A DNA stretch of 6,183 bases from Micromonosporaceae bacterium (GCA_019690055.1 JADGGF010000281.1:1-6183), one strand, 5' to 3'. Counted from the stretch's first letter, positions 1 to 5,383 are shown. The notes: a model not told the origin generated them from the letters alone. A program made the numbers and translations.

Positions 1-493
1 CACCCCCGCCGCGCCCACGGCCACCGCCGTCGGTGCGGACGAGCACGAACCGGCCGCGCAGCTTGTGGCCGGTGACGTCGAAGTGGAGCTCCCCCTCGGC
101 GAGGGCCCGCGCCGGGTCCTGACCGTCGGCCGGTTCCCAGGTGCCGTTGTCCCAGACGATGACGTCACCCCCGCCGTACTCGCCGGCCGGGATCACGCCC
201 TCGAAGTCGTAGTACTCCAGCGGATGGTCCTCGGTGGGGATCGCGATCCGGCGTGCCTTCGGGTCCAGCGTCGGGCCCTTCGGCACCGCCCAGCTCACGA
301 GTACCCCGTTGATCTCCAGCCGGAAGTCGTAGTGCAGCCGGCGGGCCCGATGGCGCTGGACGACGAACCGCCGGGGCGCCGGCCGCTCGCTGCGCCGGGC
401 CTGCCGGCGCCGGTCGCCCGGCGGCTCGGGCGTGCGGGCGAAGTCTCGTTTGCGCCGGTACGGCGCGAGTCGCTCCTCCGCGCGGACCACCAC
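1..493 (-). CDS. LigD-type 3'-phosphoesterase (PE) domain protein, 3' part outside the window
   Basis: This is the N-terminal 164 residues of a protein carrying the DNA-ligase-D 3'-phosphoesterase domain. In the family this Mn-dependent enzyme trims 3'-ribonucleotides and 3'-phosphates at double-strand breaks during Ku/LigD end joining. A basic leader (EERLAPYRRKRDF) is followed by RFVVQRHRARRLHYDFRLE, SWAVPKGPTLDP, EDHPLEYYDFEG and AGEYGGGDVIVWD. Counting from the GTG at 493, the candidate catalytic residues are H48, H54, D56, R58, H90 and Y94. These are each exactly six positions after the Pseudomonas LigD residues as I remember them (H42, H48, D50, R52, H84, Y88), so the domain looks active. 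GTG-GTG gives two adjacent possible starts (493 or 490), and no strong ribosome binding site decides between them. The gene is cut at the window edge, so whether it is a stand-alone PE protein or is followed by ligase or polymerase domains is unknown. The domain call is firm; the full architecture is not. Confidence 0.9.
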   Translation of the reverse strand, partial: MVVRAEERLAPYRRKRDFARTPEPPGDRRRQARRSERPAPRRFVVQRHRARRLHYDFRLEINGVLVSWAVPKGPTLDPKARRIAIPTEDHPLEYYDFEGVIPAGEYGGGDVIVWDNGTWEPADGQDPARALAEGELHFDVTGHKLRGRFVLVRTDGGGRGRGGG

Positions 494-576
494 CCCAGTC
501 AACCCCGCTGGCGTGACGGCCGCCCCCGGTTCGCCCCGCTCGGTCCGGGCCGGCGGGCGACGGTCGGCACCGCCCC

Positions 577-641
577 GCCCAATTGGTCACCTTCTGGGCA
601 CGTAACCCCGCCGTGCCTGCCCAATTGGTCACTTTCTGGGC
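577..641 (-). repeat. 65-bp two-unit intergenic repeat, copy A
   Basis: Two 23-bp units (577-599 and 619-641) flank a 19-bp spacer (600-618), giving a 42-bp period. Read on the minus strand, each unit runs GCCCAGAA(A/G)GTGACCAATTGGGC in outline: a GCCCA/TGGGC stem enclosing a loop, with the palindrome CCAATTGG overlapping its 3' end. The two units differ at one base. The element lies between the lipoprotein stop codon and the PE-domain gene start, both on the minus strand. It could therefore act as an RNA 3' structure for the former, a leader or spacer for the latter, or neither. An inverted second copy lies at 1393-1457. Nothing else is seen in the 494-683 gap. I do not recognise it as a named repeat family. 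Confidence 0.85.
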
Positions 642-683
642 CTGCGTCCCCTCCGCGCTCGCCCAGATAGCCCCAGGGCGCGC

Positions 684-1268
684 TCAGACCGCCTCGCTCG
701 GGCTGGCCGGGGTGAGCGTCGGGCCGGTCGTCACGGCGCGTTCGATCCCTCGGGCCAGCTCGATCAGGCGCGGAGCGAGCTCAGCGACCTCGGCGTCGGT
801 GGCGTTCGGCGGCCAGGTGTAGCGCAGCAGCATCAAGCGGGGCACCGTCGAGAGCCAGCCGACCTCCACCGCCGGTCCGGTCGGGGTCCCGTCGGCGGCC
901 GTCCCGGGCGGGAGGGTGATCTGGTAGGCGATGCGGCCGAGCTCCGGCACCGCGGTGGCCAGGCTCGGGGTCAGGATGGCCGTGAAGATCACTTCGTCGG
1001 CGGTGGTGGCCGACATCGTGAACGCCAGGTCGGGCAGCGGGGTGTCGGCCCGGGCCAGCACGCAGGAGTACGTCTGCTCGACCGTCGCCGGGGCGCTGGT
1101 GTCGAACCGGATGCCGAGGGCGGATTCAACCGTGTCGAACTCGACCGCCTGGCACGCCCGCCCCTGGGTGATCTCCAGCGGCTCGCCGGCTTCGTCCGGC
1201 TCGGCGCATCCGGCCAGTGCCCCGACCACCGCGATGAGCGCAGCGACCGTCCCCAGCGCCGCCCGCAC
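684..1268 (-). CDS. Putative secreted lipoprotein (DUF3558-like), function unknown
   Basis: The 194-residue product begins with a short lipoprotein signal: RAA, a hydrophobic stretch (LGTVAALIAVVGA), then the lipobox L-A-G-C with Cys21 as the lipidation site. This predicts a lipid-anchored protein on the outer face of the membrane. The mature part has two more cysteines (Cys39 in GRACQAV and Cys69 in TYSCVLA), which could form a disulfide, and a GIRF motif between them. The small size, two-Cys spacing and lack of catalytic motifs recall the DUF3558-type actinobacterial lipoproteins, but this is a resemblance only. The GTG start at 1268 is preferred because GGGAGG lies five bases upstream and the signal peptide starts there. 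The frame stays open far upstream across the divergent repressor gene, which is not coding. The gene is divergent from ideR and is flanked on both sides by the 65-bp repeat. No substrate or partner can be named. Confidence 0.8.
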   Translation of the reverse strand: MRAALGTVAALIAVVGALAGCAEPDEAGEPLEITQGRACQAVEFDTVESALGIRFDTSAPATVEQTYSCVLARADTPLPDLAFTMSATTADEVIFTAILTPSLATAVPELGRIAYQITLPPGTAADGTPTGPAVEVGWLSTVPRLMLLRYTWPPNATDAEVAELAPRLIELARGIERAVTTGPTLTPASPSEAV

Positions 1269-1392
1269 GCCTGCCTCCCTGTTCGTCTGTGCCCGCGTGT
1301 CCGAATCTGGACGGCCAGCGTAGAGCGTGCTCCCCGGCGCTCGGATGCCCCGTCCCAGCACCCGGCACCGCCGCGGCGCGGTAGATGGGCGC

Positions 1393-1457
1393 GCCCAGAA
1401 AGTGGCCAATGGGGCAGGCACGGCGGGGTTACCTGCCCAGAAGGTGACCAATTGGGC
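1393..1457 (+). repeat. 65-bp two-unit intergenic repeat, copy B (inverted relative to copy A)
   Basis: Units at 1393-1415 and 1435-1457 surround a 19-bp spacer (1416-1434), the same 23+19+23 layout as copy A but in opposite orientation. The second unit is an exact reverse complement of 577-599. The first differs from 619-641 at two bases (A to G, T to G), and the spacer differs at one base. So 62 of 65 positions match. The T-to-G change at 1411 breaks one base pair of the unit's own stem. Here an alternative stem GGGCAGG (1412-1418) with CCTGCCC (1432-1438) can form across the spacer, whereas copy A has a mismatch at that point. Similarity does not obviously continue outside the 65 bp. The copy lies in the 295-bp divergent gap (1269-1563), upstream of both the lipoprotein gene and ideR. 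The rest of that gap holds only the weak ideR promoter candidate. Confidence 0.85.
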
Positions 1458-1535
1458 ATGCGTGGCGGGTCGGGGCGAGGCGGGCGCCGGGCCCTGCCCG
1501 GGGTTTCGTGATCCTCGGTTCGGCAGGGACGCAGG

Positions 1536-1557
1536 TAGCATTCCGGGCTGGGAGGAG
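1536..1557 (+). promoter_or_regulatory. Possible -10 box and ribosome binding site of ideR
   Basis: TAGCAT (1536-1541) fits the actinobacterial TAnnnT -10 pattern and would place a transcription start near 1548. GGAGGAG (1551-1557) then sits six bases before the GTG at 1564. The ribosome binding site is strong and fixes the start codon. The -10 assignment is weak because no recognisable -35 lies 16-18 bp upstream. No DtxR/IdeR iron-box palindrome was found here, so iron autoregulation is not supported by the sequence. Confidence 0.4.
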
Positions 1558-1563
1558 ACAATC

Positions 1564-2244
1564 GTGCCCACCGACCTTGTCGATACGACCGAAATGTACC
1601 TGCGCACCATCCTCGAACTGGAGGAGGAGGGTGTGCCGCCCCTGCGGGCCCGGATCGCGGAGCGGCTCAAGCAGAGCGGTCCCACGGTGAGCCAGACCGT
1701 GGCCCGGATGGAGCGCGACGGCCTGCTGCACGTCGAGGGTGACCGGCATCTGGTGCTGACCGACGTCGGCCGCGCCAAGGCCATCGCGGTCATGCGCAAG
1801 CACCGCCTTGCCGAGCTGCTGCTGGTCAACGTGATCGGCATGCCGTACGAGGAGGCCCACGAAGAGGCGTGTCGGTGGGAGCACGTGATGAGCGAGGCGG
1901 TGGAGCAGCGGGTGTACGAGCTGCTCGGCCGTCCGTCCCGCAGCCCGTACGGCAACCCCATCCCGGGCCTGGAGGCGTTCGGACCGGTCGATGCGGACGA
2001 GCCCTCGGCGCCCGAGCGGAACCTGGCCTTCCCCGGACTCTCCGGTGAGGTCACGGTGAGTCGGATCTGCGAGAGCGTCCAGACCAACCCCGAGGTGCTG
2101 CGCCAGCTGCACTCCGCTGGCGTCGACCCGGGCGCCAACGTGGTCGTGGCGCAGGAGCGCGACTCCGTGATCATCGAGCGCGACGGCGACAGCGTACGGC
2201 TGCCCCGGGAGATCGCTTCCCGCGTCTTCGTCTCCGCCCGCTGA
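1564..2244 (+). CDS. ideR: Iron-dependent transcriptional repressor, DtxR/IdeR family
   Basis: This 226-residue metal-activated DNA-binding repressor matches mycobacterial IdeR almost motif for motif in its first 135 residues: VDTTEMYLRTI, PLRARIAERL, QSGPTVSQTV, RMERDGLL, MRKHRLAE, EACRWEHVMSE and SPYGNPIPG. In the family, Fe(II) loading lets the dimer bind iron boxes and repress siderophore and uptake genes. The primary-site ligands M11, C103, E106 and H107 and the ancillary-site H80, E84 and H99 are present, each one residue later than in DtxR/IdeR. E170 and Q173 of the C-terminal SH3-like domain are also kept. The Cys in the CRWEH motif separates it from MntR-type manganese sensors. The linker at residues 137-155 is family-variable. 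The GTG start at 1564 is supported by GGAGGAG upstream and by length. The gene is monocistronic or loosely linked to the sulfurtransferase 116 bp downstream. It is probably the global iron regulator, but a paralogue cannot be excluded. Confidence 0.93.
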   Translation: MPTDLVDTTEMYLRTILELEEEGVPPLRARIAERLKQSGPTVSQTVARMERDGLLHVEGDRHLVLTDVGRAKAIAVMRKHRLAELLLVNVIGMPYEEAHEEACRWEHVMSEAVEQRVYELLGRPSRSPYGNPIPGLEAFGPVDADEPSAPERNLAFPGLSGEVTVSRICESVQTNPEVLRQLHSAGVDPGANVVVAQERDSVIIERDGDSVRLPREIASRVFVSAR

Positions 2245-2272
2245 GGGGCTCGGGCTGGCGGACACGGAGCCG

Positions 2273-2334
2273 CCCACGAATCCGTCCATGATTGGTGGAT
2301 CCGTCCATGGACGTGCGTCCGTCATGATCGTGGG
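2273..2334. promoter_or_regulatory. Dyad with internal direct repeats upstream of the sulfurtransferase operon
   Basis: This 62-bp stretch is bounded by the inverted pair CCCACGA (2273-2279) and TCGTGGG (2328-2334). Inside are three direct repeats: TCCGTCCATG at 2281-2290 and 2300-2309, and the shortened TCCGTCATG at 2318-2326, spaced 19 and 18 bp apart. CGTCCATGGACG (2302-2313) is a perfect 12-bp palindrome. The stretch ends 17 bp before the probable -10 box of the next gene, so an operator or activator site is the best guess. A structure downstream of ideR is the alternative, but there is no T-run to suggest a simple terminator. The repeats are visible directly; the function is inferred. 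Confidence 0.45.
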
Positions 2335-2351
2335 TGAGTACGGGCCGGGAG

Positions 2352-2364
2352 TAGGCTGGCGTGG
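2352..2364 (+). promoter_or_regulatory. Probable leaderless promoter -10 box for the sulfurtransferase-acuC operon
   Basis: TAGGCT (2352-2357) fits TAnnnT and lies three bases before the first GTG (2361) and six before the second (2364). A -10 box in this position places the transcript 5' end at or beside the start codon, so the mRNA would be leaderless, as is common in actinomycetes. There is no Shine-Dalgarno sequence, which agrees. No clear -35 is visible. The same string TAGGCTGGCG stands before the acyltransferase gene at 5404. Confidence 0.55.
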
Positions 2365-3236
2365 TGGCGCTCACCGACGTCCCCACCCTGGCCCGCGCGC
2401 TGGCCGATCCGCTTCCGCAACGCCCGACTGTCATCGATGTCCGCTGGAAGCTCGGCGGACCGCCGGGGCGCGACGAGTACCTCGCCGGACACATTCCCGG
2501 GGCAACGTTCCTCGATCTTGACGCCCAGGTCGCCGGACCGCCCGGACGCGGTGGGCGGCATCCCCTGCCGGAGCCCGGCGCGCTGCAGGCCGCGCTGCGG
2601 GCGGCCGGCGTACGGTCCGGGCACCCGGTCGTCGTCTACGACGCGGGCGACGGGTTGGGCTCGGCCCGGCTGTGGTGGACGCTGCGCTGGGCCGGCCACG
2701 GCACCGTCTCGGTGCTCGACGGCGGGCTGGCCGCCTGGGTCGCGGCGGGGCAGCCGCTCGAGCCCGGGGAGGTGGTGGCGACTCCGGGCGACATCGTGGT
2801 CAACCCGGGCGGAATGCCGGTCCTGGACGCCGACGGGGCGGCCGAGGTGGCCCGCACCGGTGTGCTGCTCGACGCGCGGACGCCGGTGCGTTACCGGGGC
2901 GAGCAGGAGCCCATCGATCCGGTGGCCGGGCACATACCCGGCGCCGTGAACCTGCCGGCGTCGGCGCTGGTCGACGCATCGGGGCGGCTGCGTCCGGCGG
3001 CGGAGGTCGTGGCGGAGTACGCGGCGGCGGCCGCCCGGGCCCCGGCGGCCCAGGCCTCGGGGCCGGACGCGGTACGGTCGCTGCCGGTCGGCGCCTACTG
3101 CGGCTCCGGCGTCACGGCCGCCCAGACCGTGCTCGCCCTGCACGTGGCAGGCATCGAGGCATCGCTGTATGTCGGCTCGTGGAGCGAATGGTGCGCCGAC
3201 GGGTCGCGGCCGGTGGCGCGAGGGGAGCAGCCGTGA
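2361..3236 (+). CDS. sseA: 3-mercaptopyruvate/thiosulfate sulfurtransferase, tandem rhodanese domains
   Basis: The 291-residue cytoplasmic protein has two rhodanese folds. The first is inactive (about residues 5-135; VIDVRW, EYLAGHIPGA, VVYDAG, ARLWWTLRWAGH, VLDGGLAAW). The second is catalytic (about 150-285; LLDARTPVRYRG, VAGHIPGAVNLPA, YCGSGVTAAQ, YVGSWSEW). The persulfide-forming residue is Cys247 in the loop CGSGVT. This is the loop type of mercaptopyruvate sulfurtransferases such as E. coli SseA; rhodaneses proper have a basic CRKGVT-like loop. The expected role is moving sulfane sulfur from 3-mercaptopyruvate to a thiol or cyanide acceptor. Length and domain order are normal for the family. 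Start is GTG 2361 or the adjacent GTG 2364, and leaderless spacing slightly favours the second. A short Ala-rich insert (about residues 212-236) precedes the active-site strand. Its TGA overlaps the GTG of the deacetylase gene, implying co-translation. Donor preference is inferred from the loop only. Confidence 0.9.
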   Translation: MVALTDVPTLARALADPLPQRPTVIDVRWKLGGPPGRDEYLAGHIPGATFLDLDAQVAGPPGRGGRHPLPEPGALQAALRAAGVRSGHPVVVYDAGDGLGSARLWWTLRWAGHGTVSVLDGGLAAWVAAGQPLEPGEVVATPGDIVVNPGGMPVLDADGAAEVARTGVLLDARTPVRYRGEQEPIDPVAGHIPGAVNLPASALVDASGRLRPAAEVVAEYAAAAARAPAAQASGPDAVRSLPVGAYCGSGVTAAQTVLALHVAGIEASLYVGSWSEWCADGSRPVARGEQP

Positions 3237-4432
3237 CCACGGTAGTGATGTGGAGCGATGAGCTGCTCGCGTACGATCTCGGCGACCATCCGCTCGACCC
3301 GATCCGCCTGGAGCTGACCATCGCGCTCGCCCGCGACTTGGGCATCCTCGACCGGCCCGGGGTGTCGGTGGTGGCCCCGTCCCCTGTGGACGAGGAGTTG
3401 CTGCTGCGGGTGCACGATCGGTCTTATGTGGAGGCTGTGAAGAAGGCGCCCGAGGACCCGTACTTCGCGGGGTTCGGGCTGAACACCCCGGACAACCCGG
3501 TGTTTCCGCGCATGCACGAGGCGAGCGCGCTGGTGACGGGGGCGAGTGTCGCGGCGGCGGAGGCCGTGTGGTCCGGGTCGGCGCGGCGGGCGGTGAACAT
3601 CGCCGGCGGTCTGCACCACGCGATGCGCGACCGGGCGGCCGGGTTCTGCGTCTACAACGACCCGGCCGTGGCGATCCAACGGCTGCTGGAACTCGGCGCC
3701 ACACGTGTGGCGTATGTCGATATCGATGTCCATCACGGCGATGGGGTGCAGGAGATCTTCTGGGACGAGCCGCGGGTGCTCACGATCAGCCTGCACGAGA
3801 CACCGCTCGCCCTCTTCCCGGGCACCGGCTTCCACCACGAGACGGGCGGTCCCGGCGCCCCGGGGCGGGCGGTGAACGTGGCCCTGCCGCCCGGCACCGA
3901 CGACGCCGGCTGGCTGCGCGCATTCCACGCGGTCGTTCCGTCGGTGCTGCGCGCGTTCCGGCCCGAGTTGCTGGTGACCCAGTGCGGCGCGGACACGTAC
4001 GTCATCGACCCGCTGGCCGACCTGCGGCTCACCGTGGACGGGCAGCGTGCGGCTCACCTCGCGTTGCGAGACCTGGCCGAGGAGCTGTGCGGCGGCCGGT
4101 GGCTCGCTGTGGGCGGGGGCGGGTACGCGCTGGTGGAGGCGGTGCCGCGCACCTGGACCCACCTGCTGGCCACGGTCACGGGCGATCCGATCGACCCGAG
4201 CACGCCGATTCCGCAGTCGTGGCAGGACTTCGCCCGGTCCCGGCTGGCGTCGGCGCGGCGCGGGCTGCTGCGGGGCGGGCCGGGGGTGCCCACCCGCATG
4301 ACCGACGGCAGCTCGGCGGAATACCGGCCGTGGCAGCCCGGCGCCGGTGACGCCGTGGACCGGGCCATCGCCGCCACCCGAGCCGCGGTCTTCCCGTACT
4401 TCGGCCTGGACCCGCACGACCCCCGCGATTGA
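3233..4432 (+). CDS. acuC: AcuC-type acetoin utilization protein, zinc-dependent lysine deacetylase (HDAC fold)
   Basis: The 399-residue protein belongs to the arginase/histone-deacetylase superfamily. In Bacillus, AcuC removes acetyl groups from the active-site lysine of acetyl-CoA synthetase and so reactivates it. The catalytic set is complete: the His pair H128-H129 (GGLHHAMRD), the zinc ligands D165 and H167 (VDIDVHHGDGVQ) and D254 (QCGADTYVIDPL), and the transition-state tyrosine Y298 (GGGGY). HDRSYVEAV, GFCVYND and ISLHETP are further family landmarks. No signal peptide or membrane segment is seen, so it acts in the cytoplasm. GTG 3233 is chosen because AGGGGAG lies five bases upstream and the start forms a GTGA overlap with the sulfurtransferase stop, typical of translational coupling. 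The C-terminal 70 residues extend past the core fold, as is usual for actinobacterial AcuC. Likely substrates are acyl-CoA synthetases; a protein acyltransferase gene about 1 kb downstream fits that. Acetylpolyamine amidohydrolase is a less likely alternative. Confidence 0.92.
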   Translation: MTTVVMWSDELLAYDLGDHPLDPIRLELTIALARDLGILDRPGVSVVAPSPVDEELLLRVHDRSYVEAVKKAPEDPYFAGFGLNTPDNPVFPRMHEASALVTGASVAAAEAVWSGSARRAVNIAGGLHHAMRDRAAGFCVYNDPAVAIQRLLELGATRVAYVDIDVHHGDGVQEIFWDEPRVLTISLHETPLALFPGTGFHHETGGPGAPGRAVNVALPPGTDDAGWLRAFHAVVPSVLRAFRPELLVTQCGADTYVIDPLADLRLTVDGQRAAHLALRDLAEELCGGRWLAVGGGGYALVEAVPRTWTHLLATVTGDPIDPSTPIPQSWQDFARSRLASARRGLLRGGPGVPTRMTDGSSAEYRPWQPGAGDAVDRAIAATRAAVFPYFGLDPHDPRD

Positions 4433-4457
4433 CCCGACCTCTGCGATTGACCCGACC
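4425..4457 (+). repeat. 18-bp-period tandem duplication over the acuC stop codon
   Basis: GCGATTGACCCGACC occurs at 4425-4439 and again at 4443-4457, exactly 18 bp apart. Because 18 is a multiple of three, the second copy reproduces an in-frame TGA (4448-4450) after the real stop (4430-4432). It ends five bases before the stop codon of the convergent NTF2-like gene and fills almost the whole 29-bp gap. No terminator hairpin is visible there. Confidence 0.75.
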
Positions 4458-4461
4458 CCCG

Positions 4462-4902
4462 TTACTGGGCGGCCACCTGCGCCAGCAGGGCGGGCAGGTC
4501 GGTGAGGTTGATGTAGGCGGCGACCCGCAGGGCACCACCATCGTCGACGAGTAGGAACGTCGACCGTGTTGGTGGCGTGGCATCGGTCGCCCGCGGGTGA
4601 AGCAGGCGCCAGGTCGTGTGCACCACCACGTGCTGATCGTCGAGCCAGGTCTCGGTGGCCGACTCGAGGGTCAGACCCGTCACGCCGGCATCGGTGAAGA
4701 GCCGCTCGCGGGCCGGGAGGGCGCGGACGAGCACGCCCGTGGGGACGGCCGTCGCGTTGTTCGGGTCGACGTTGAGGAACGTGGGGAGGAAGAGGTCGGT
4801 CAGCCGGTCCGCCCCGCTGGCGGTGGAGGCGGCCTGGTACGCCCGCAGGAAGTCGGCGACCCGGGGGGAGAGTGCGTCGAGTGTGGCCGTGATCGATACC
4901 AT
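4462..4902 (-). CDS. Small NTF2-like / SnoaL-like protein, function unknown
   Basis: The 146-residue protein has the size and pattern of the NTF2-like cone fold: an N-terminal helical part (residues 1-40; DFLRAYQAA, DRLTDLFLP), a connecting helix region (ARERLFTDAG), then alternating beta strands (LTLESATETWL, HVVVHTTWRLLH, RSTFLLVDD, LRVAAYINL). Such domains serve as small-molecule pockets, cyclases, isomerases or dimerisation modules. No catalytic Asp/His arrangement can be assigned, so no reaction is proposed. There are no cysteines, signal peptide or membrane segment. The start is ATG 4902; a TAGTCT -10 box exactly six bases upstream indicates a leaderless transcript. It is divergent from a marR gene, the usual arrangement for a MarR repressor and its target. 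It may therefore handle or detoxify the ligand that the repressor senses. The fold is a reasonable call from the sequence pattern; the role is inferred. Confidence 0.8.
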   Translation of the reverse strand: MVSITATLDALSPRVADFLRAYQAASTASGADRLTDLFLPTFLNVDPNNATAVPTGVLVRALPARERLFTDAGVTGLTLESATETWLDDQHVVVHTTWRLLHPRATDATPPTRSTFLLVDDGGALRVAAYINLTDLPALLAQVAAQ

Positions 4903-4937
4903 GACCGCAGACTACACAGTAACTGTCTAGACAGCAA
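4903..4937 (-). promoter_or_regulatory. Leaderless promoter of the NTF2-like gene
   Basis: On the minus strand TTGCTG (4937-4932) and TAGTCT (4914-4909) are separated by 17 bp. Six bases then lead to the ATG at 4902, so the transcription start should coincide with the A of the start codon. This is the best-formed promoter in the window: -35, spacer length and -10 all agree. The palindromic operator candidate lies in its spacer. Confidence 0.65.
4916..4934. promoter_or_regulatory. Candidate MarR operator: two overlapping palindromes
   Basis: ACAGTAACTGT (4916-4926, odd-centred) and CTGTCTAGACAG (4923-4934) are both perfect palindromes sharing four bases. The half-element ACAGT/CTGT thus occurs three times. 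They lie between the -35 and -10 of the divergent gene and 15-33 bp before the marR ATG. A bound dimer would block the NTF2-like promoter and probably marR itself. The length and symmetry suit MarR-family dimers; assignment to this regulator is inferred from position. Confidence 0.6.
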
Positions 4938-4948
4938 ATGGGGAGCCG

Positions 4949-5383
4949 ATGCCCGGACTGGCCCTGACGACCGTGGGCCTGCTCAACCAGGTCGCGCGGG
5001 ACATACGGACACTGCTCGACCAGGAGTTCGCGCCGCTCGGCGTGACCGCGCAACAGGCGGGCGTGCTGCTGCACGTCTCGGCCGGCGAGACCACGCCCCG
5101 GCGCCTGGCCGAGCTGCTCGCCACCGACACCGCCGGCATGACCCGGCTGCTGGACCGGTTGGAGCGCCACGGGCTCGTGCGGCGCGAAGCCGACCCGTCC
5201 GACCGGCGCTCGATCCGGGTCGCGCTCACGGCGAGTGGCCAGGCGCTCATTCCCGCGATTCCGCCCATCTTCGGCACGGTCGCCGATCGGGTGACCGCCG
5301 GCATCTCCAGCGCCGACCTGAGGGTGATGCACGACGCGCTGCTGACCATGCGGGCAAACCTCGGCCGGCCGGCTTCTGGCTAG
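4949..5383 (+). CDS. MarR-family transcriptional regulator
   Basis: The 144-residue winged-helix repressor has the usual MarR layout: an N-terminal dimerisation helix (residues 5-28), the DNA-binding domain (about 32-98), and C-terminal helices closing the dimer (about 98-139). The recognition helix is around residues 60-76 (DTAGMTRLLDRLERHG). The wing carries the family signature DPSDRRSIRVALT (82-94). There is no cysteine, so it is not an OhrR-type thiol redox sensor and more likely responds to a small phenolic or aromatic ligand. ATG 4949 is supported by GGGGAG (4940-4945), although the three-base spacing is short. Two overlapping palindromes in the shared upstream region suggest autoregulation and repression of the divergent NTF2-like gene. 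The ligand is unknown. A GC-rich inverted repeat straddles the stop codon (5364-5371 with 5390-5397), but in such GC-rich DNA it is weak evidence for a terminator. Confidence 0.92.
   Translation: MPGLALTTVGLLNQVARDIRTLLDQEFAPLGVTAQQAGVLLHVSAGETTPRRLAELLATDTAGMTRLLDRLERHGLVRREADPSDRRSIRVALTASGQALIPAIPPIFGTVADRVTAGISSADLRVMHDALLTMRANLGRPASG

Noticed and set aside
577..641. Peptide-like repeat (VTNWA / VTFWA) from open frames through the 65-bp element.
   Set aside because: The pattern simply reflects the DNA repeat, occurs in both strands and both copies, and has no start signal or flanking coding sequence.
1317..1322. TACGCT on the minus strand as -10 box of the lipoprotein gene.
   Set aside because: It fits TAnnnT, but no -35 lies at the right distance and such hexamers are common; support is too weak to list.
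577..1457. CRISPR array.
   Set aside because: Only two units per site, and the 19-bp spacers are nearly identical between the sites, the opposite of CRISPR spacers.
577..1457. Composite transposon with the 65-bp repeats as terminal inverted repeats.
   Set aside because: The enclosed segment has no transposase and no target duplication was seen at the outer edges. It is kept only as a possibility in the repeat finding.
1269..2174. Upstream extension of the lipoprotein frame across ideR.
   Set aside because: The extension would bury the signal peptide and lipobox in the middle of a protein and run antisense to ideR. GTG 1268 has a good ribosome binding site.
2322..3704. Minus-strand open frame of about 460 codons opposite the sulfurtransferase.
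   Set aside because: Same shadow effect: low-complexity Arg/Pro/Gly composition, no motifs, and opposite two well-supported genes.
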